From: Seriola aureovittata
Taxonomy: Eukaryota; Chordata; Actinopteri; Carangiformes; Carangidae
Length of the DNA: 64,000 nucleotides
Assembly: GCF_021018895.1 (NCBI RefSeq)
Contig: NC_079387.1
Location: forward strand, 6,048,083 to 6,112,082
Reading direction: 5' to 3'
This document shows positions 61,096-64,000 of this stretch, piece by piece (position 1 is the first letter of the stretch; every line of letters begins with the position of its first letter). The notes under the pieces were generated by a model. The model was given only the letters and a program-made list of their open reading frames with translations, was not told the DNA's origin and did no database searches. Position numbers and translations under genes: made by a program.

Positions 61096-62418
61096 TGATA
61101 AAAAATGAGGTCAGCCGTGTGCGGAGCAGGAGCAGCCTGGGAAAGCTTCTAGCTCATGTCAAAACTCCAGAGTAGGAGTGTGTCACCGTCACACTCGCCA
61201 TGCCACTGTGGCTTTTCGCTAAATGATACAGCTGTTATTGCCAGGGGATCATTATCCCATCGGTGTTTCTGTGTGAGCAATGTGCAGATGTGTGTGTGTG
61301 TGAGTGTGTGTGGCTTTGTGTGTGGTCAGTAGGTGACGTGGTGTGATGCATGTCTTTAATAACAGTCCATTACCTCTCTGCATGAGTGTGTATGTGTGTC
61401 TGAATTTCCTTTGTATGTGAGCCGGTGCCTGCGCTTGTGTGTGTGTTACTGCATGTTCCTGGGTGTGTGTGTCCGTGTCCCCGCGAGTGTGTGAAAACAG
61501 AATGTGTGTCCTTGTGTGGAGATGTGTTGGAAATGGCTGCTGATGGGCCGTGAATCAGAGCCACGGCGTGCTGTTATTTCATGTTGCTCCCACCGGGACG
61601 GGCCGAGCAACCAGCCAGGCTGCTGTCTGTTATCCCTCACCCGGAGGTTCACTGACCCCAACCATATTTTTCTTCTTCCCCTCCTTTGTTTGCACTTTCC
61701 CTTCCCTCCCCTCACATGACTTGCTCCTTCTTTAAGACCTTCTCACTTTCTCTTCTCGCTCTGACACTTATTATTCTCCTGCCTCACTCGTTTTGCTAAC
61801 CCATATTTCATCTTCAACTTCACCCTCCTGACGGATCCACACATTTGCTCTCTTTTAAAAAATTGCCAACATACCAAGATAGTTCTAAGCAGTGGCACCA
61901 CAACTGATGCCAGCTTCTAAAAACACATGCCAGTACATGTTGGAAGGCAAAATTTCCCTCAGAAATATCTCCCTGTCCCACGCAAATCTATTCAGTGCTG
62001 TGTGAACGCTGACAAAACGCATAGAAATCCGCTGATCTTGAACGCTGCTCGCCCACCACAACAGCAGGCTATAACTAATCCATCTCCCACTACATGTTTT
62101 TAATGAGCCTCCATAACTGTAATCCGTATGGTGCAGTGCAGTGAGGGCCAAATGAAGCTCTTTTTCCCCGTGACTTTGTGCTGTCAGCAAAACCTGATGA
62201 GGGACGTGTGTGTGTGTATTTGTGTGTGTGTTGCTGTCACTGAGCATCTGTGTCGTCGGTGTGCCCATCCCGGTTGTCAATTTTCCATCTGGTGGATGTG
62301 GGATGAGTGTGTGTGTGTGTGAGGATGTGTGTGTTTATTGTTTAAATAGAGGATCTGTGTATTTACCTACATCCTCCTATCCCTGGATTATTGGAAACAG
62401 AAGCTGATGGGAGTGGCA

Positions 62419-62421
<3 letters not shown>

Positions 62422-62458
<37 letters not shown>
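62422..62458. repeat. (TG)n microsatellite
   Basis: Uninterrupted TG run. Confidence 0.95.
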
Positions 62459-62461
<3 letters not shown>

Positions 62462-62505
62462 GAGCAGAGGTAGAAGCTGCCAGGCCCCTTTCAGAAACCC
62501 CCATT

Positions 62506-62559
62506 GGGGCCGCATTAGGGCCCTCTGGGGGCCAAATTAGAGGCCACTAACCAAGTTAG
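62506..62559. repeat. degenerate tandem repeat around ATTAG
   Basis: GGGGCCGCATTAGGGCC and GGGGCCAAATTAGAGGCC are spaced by 22 bp, followed by a weaker CCAAGTTAGAG copy. ATTAG cores lie at 62514-62518 and 62536-62540. Confidence 0.5.
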
Positions 62560-64000
62560 AGATCGGCAGCAGAGGGGGGCCTAACTGGCAGGGATTGACT
62601 GATTTCACTCCAGCCCTCTGAACTAACACACACGCATATACACACACCTCTTCTCTTTGTTTTGCAGCTGATCAGCAGAAGATAAAAGCCAGTTCCTGAC
62701 AATAGCAGCCTCTCTGTTGGGGAGTCTGCAGGGAGATCCTGACAGAGGAAGAGCTGTAATGTATTCCTGTAGGTCAACCCAGATTAGTGTGTCTGAATCA
62801 AGGGGAAGTGACTTTAAAAAACCCATTTAGAGTTTAGAACGGGAGTTTCTTTCAATGAAATCTCATTATTGTTTTTATCCATATGTTCTTACTGGAAAAA
62901 AGTTCAACAAGTACGGCTGTAAATGATGAGAAACATAGATTTTTTATTGTTTTTAGGGTATATGCCTGTACAATGACTAATGGATGGGAATATCATTAAA
63001 AGAAATTTAAAAGAAAGAATAATTGAAACGAAGAGCAAAGTCACCATTTCTCCATATTAAATTTAATCAGAGAGTTTTACATAAAGTATTCCCATAATGG
63101 CTTTCTTTTATTTATTTTATTCATCATCATTTTAAAGAATAAACCTGCCAATATTTTATATTTTCTTTATTGTCAACAGATTCCATGAAAAGCTCTGTGT
63201 ATCCAAATCATGATACTGTGTGTGTGTCATACAGCTCCACTGGGTGTCATGTTCCTTCATTACCATCAACGCGGGCACTGTAGTTTATTTTGAGTCAGTC
63301 CCACATACACCATTCTACTGCTGGAAATACTCAGACGTGTACTAATCCGCCAGAGAAAATAGTGCCTAACAAATGCACTATTACTTCCTATTAAAGTAAC
63401 TCAAATTTTTATAGGAATAAAACAGTTTTCAGGGCTTGGAGCTGAGTTCAACAGACAAGTTGGAAAGGAGTGATTGAATTCTTGTATCTAGTTTGTACTG
63501 CATGGATGTATTTATGTTCTGCACAGTTGGCTTTGCTCTTTTCATTTGTTGACAGCAAGAAAAATAAGGTAAAACACCAGCTTTTAATTCGAATGGAGAT
63601 CCAAGAGTTAAAAAAATAAAAGTAATTATATCAGGCTGAATTTTGAAAAGTACACAAATCTGGTGCATTTCAGCCAAAAGCATCATATACTGTGATTTCA
63701 GTGGTAGAATAAGCACATTTAGAATATTTAAAGAGAGCAGTGCAGAATAGAAACTTTATTTCTATGTGTAACAAAAAAACTTAAGTGGTAAAGAGATTAA
63801 GAGGTTAAACAGACCTGCCATTACTGAATACTCACCAGTGCAAGATTTATACCAGGTCAAGTGAAAGAAAAACAGGGCATCTCAACCCATATGCTCAAGA
63901 CACGCCCCTTGCTTCCTGTAACATGTCACGCAAACAAACACACACGCACGCACGCACACGTGCATTTGGAGGTGGTGACATTTGTGAAGTCTCACAGAAG

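Larger units (their letters stand above)
56286..64000. other. upstream intergenic region, distal part
   Basis: No coding exon is supportable. CNE-like blocks lie at 56290-56600, 57730-57990 and 60960-61095, a SINE-tail-like copy at 59185-59300, an interspersed repeat copy at 59869-60003 and TG/CA arrays at 58700-58797, 59014-59039 and 62422-62458. The last 1.4 kb is AT-rich and unremarkable. Confidence 0.55.

Overview
The window is vertebrate nuclear DNA, almost certainly from a ray-finned fish of the percomorph type. The evidence is the very high density of long (CA)n/(TG)n microsatellites, introns of several kb, GT-AG splice sites, degenerate copies of interspersed repeats I recognise from percomorph genomes, and many non-coding blocks rich in homeodomain-type motifs. 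There is no bacterial-style gene packing, no CRISPR array and no rRNA or tRNA gene that I can see.

One gene is supported: the 5' half of a PAR-3 family polarity scaffold, best called pard3b, on the minus strand. Four coding exons were assembled by hand: exon 1 at 37613-37729 (start codon at 37729), exon 2 at 29918-30019, exon 3 at 11526-11700 and exon 4 at 3049-3155. Each has consensus splice sites and the phases fit exactly (0/0, 0/0, 0/1, 1/0). Together they give 501 nt, or 167 codons. They encode the N-terminal CR1 (PB1-like) self-association domain and the linker toward PDZ1. The PDZ domains and the aPKC-binding region lie beyond the left edge. A candidate 5' non-coding exon and promoter lie at about 37992-38110. 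An open, splice-flanked block of unknown nature (2777-2965) lies 83 nt downstream of exon 4.

Intron 4 (1-3048), intron 3 (3156-11525), intron 2 (11701-29917) and intron 1 (30020-37612) hold microsatellites and, especially in intron 2, a series of CNE-like blocks (candidate conserved non-coding elements). The region upstream of the gene (38111-64000) has no convincing coding exon. It looks like a regulatory gene desert, with further homeodomain/POU-rich blocks, microsatellites and old interspersed repeats.

Overall this is the promoter-proximal half of one long developmental polarity gene plus about 26 kb of upstream regulatory-type DNA. The most unusual signals are an interleaved inverted repeat (24512-24542), a tandem pair of CTAATTAG sites (43461-43478), an exact 11-bp POU-like direct repeat (45722-45747), a 14-bp perfect hairpin close to exon 1 (37401-37432), altered charge in the CR1 first strand, and the candidate extra exon. 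All family comparisons are from memory, and conservation of the CNE-like blocks was not tested.
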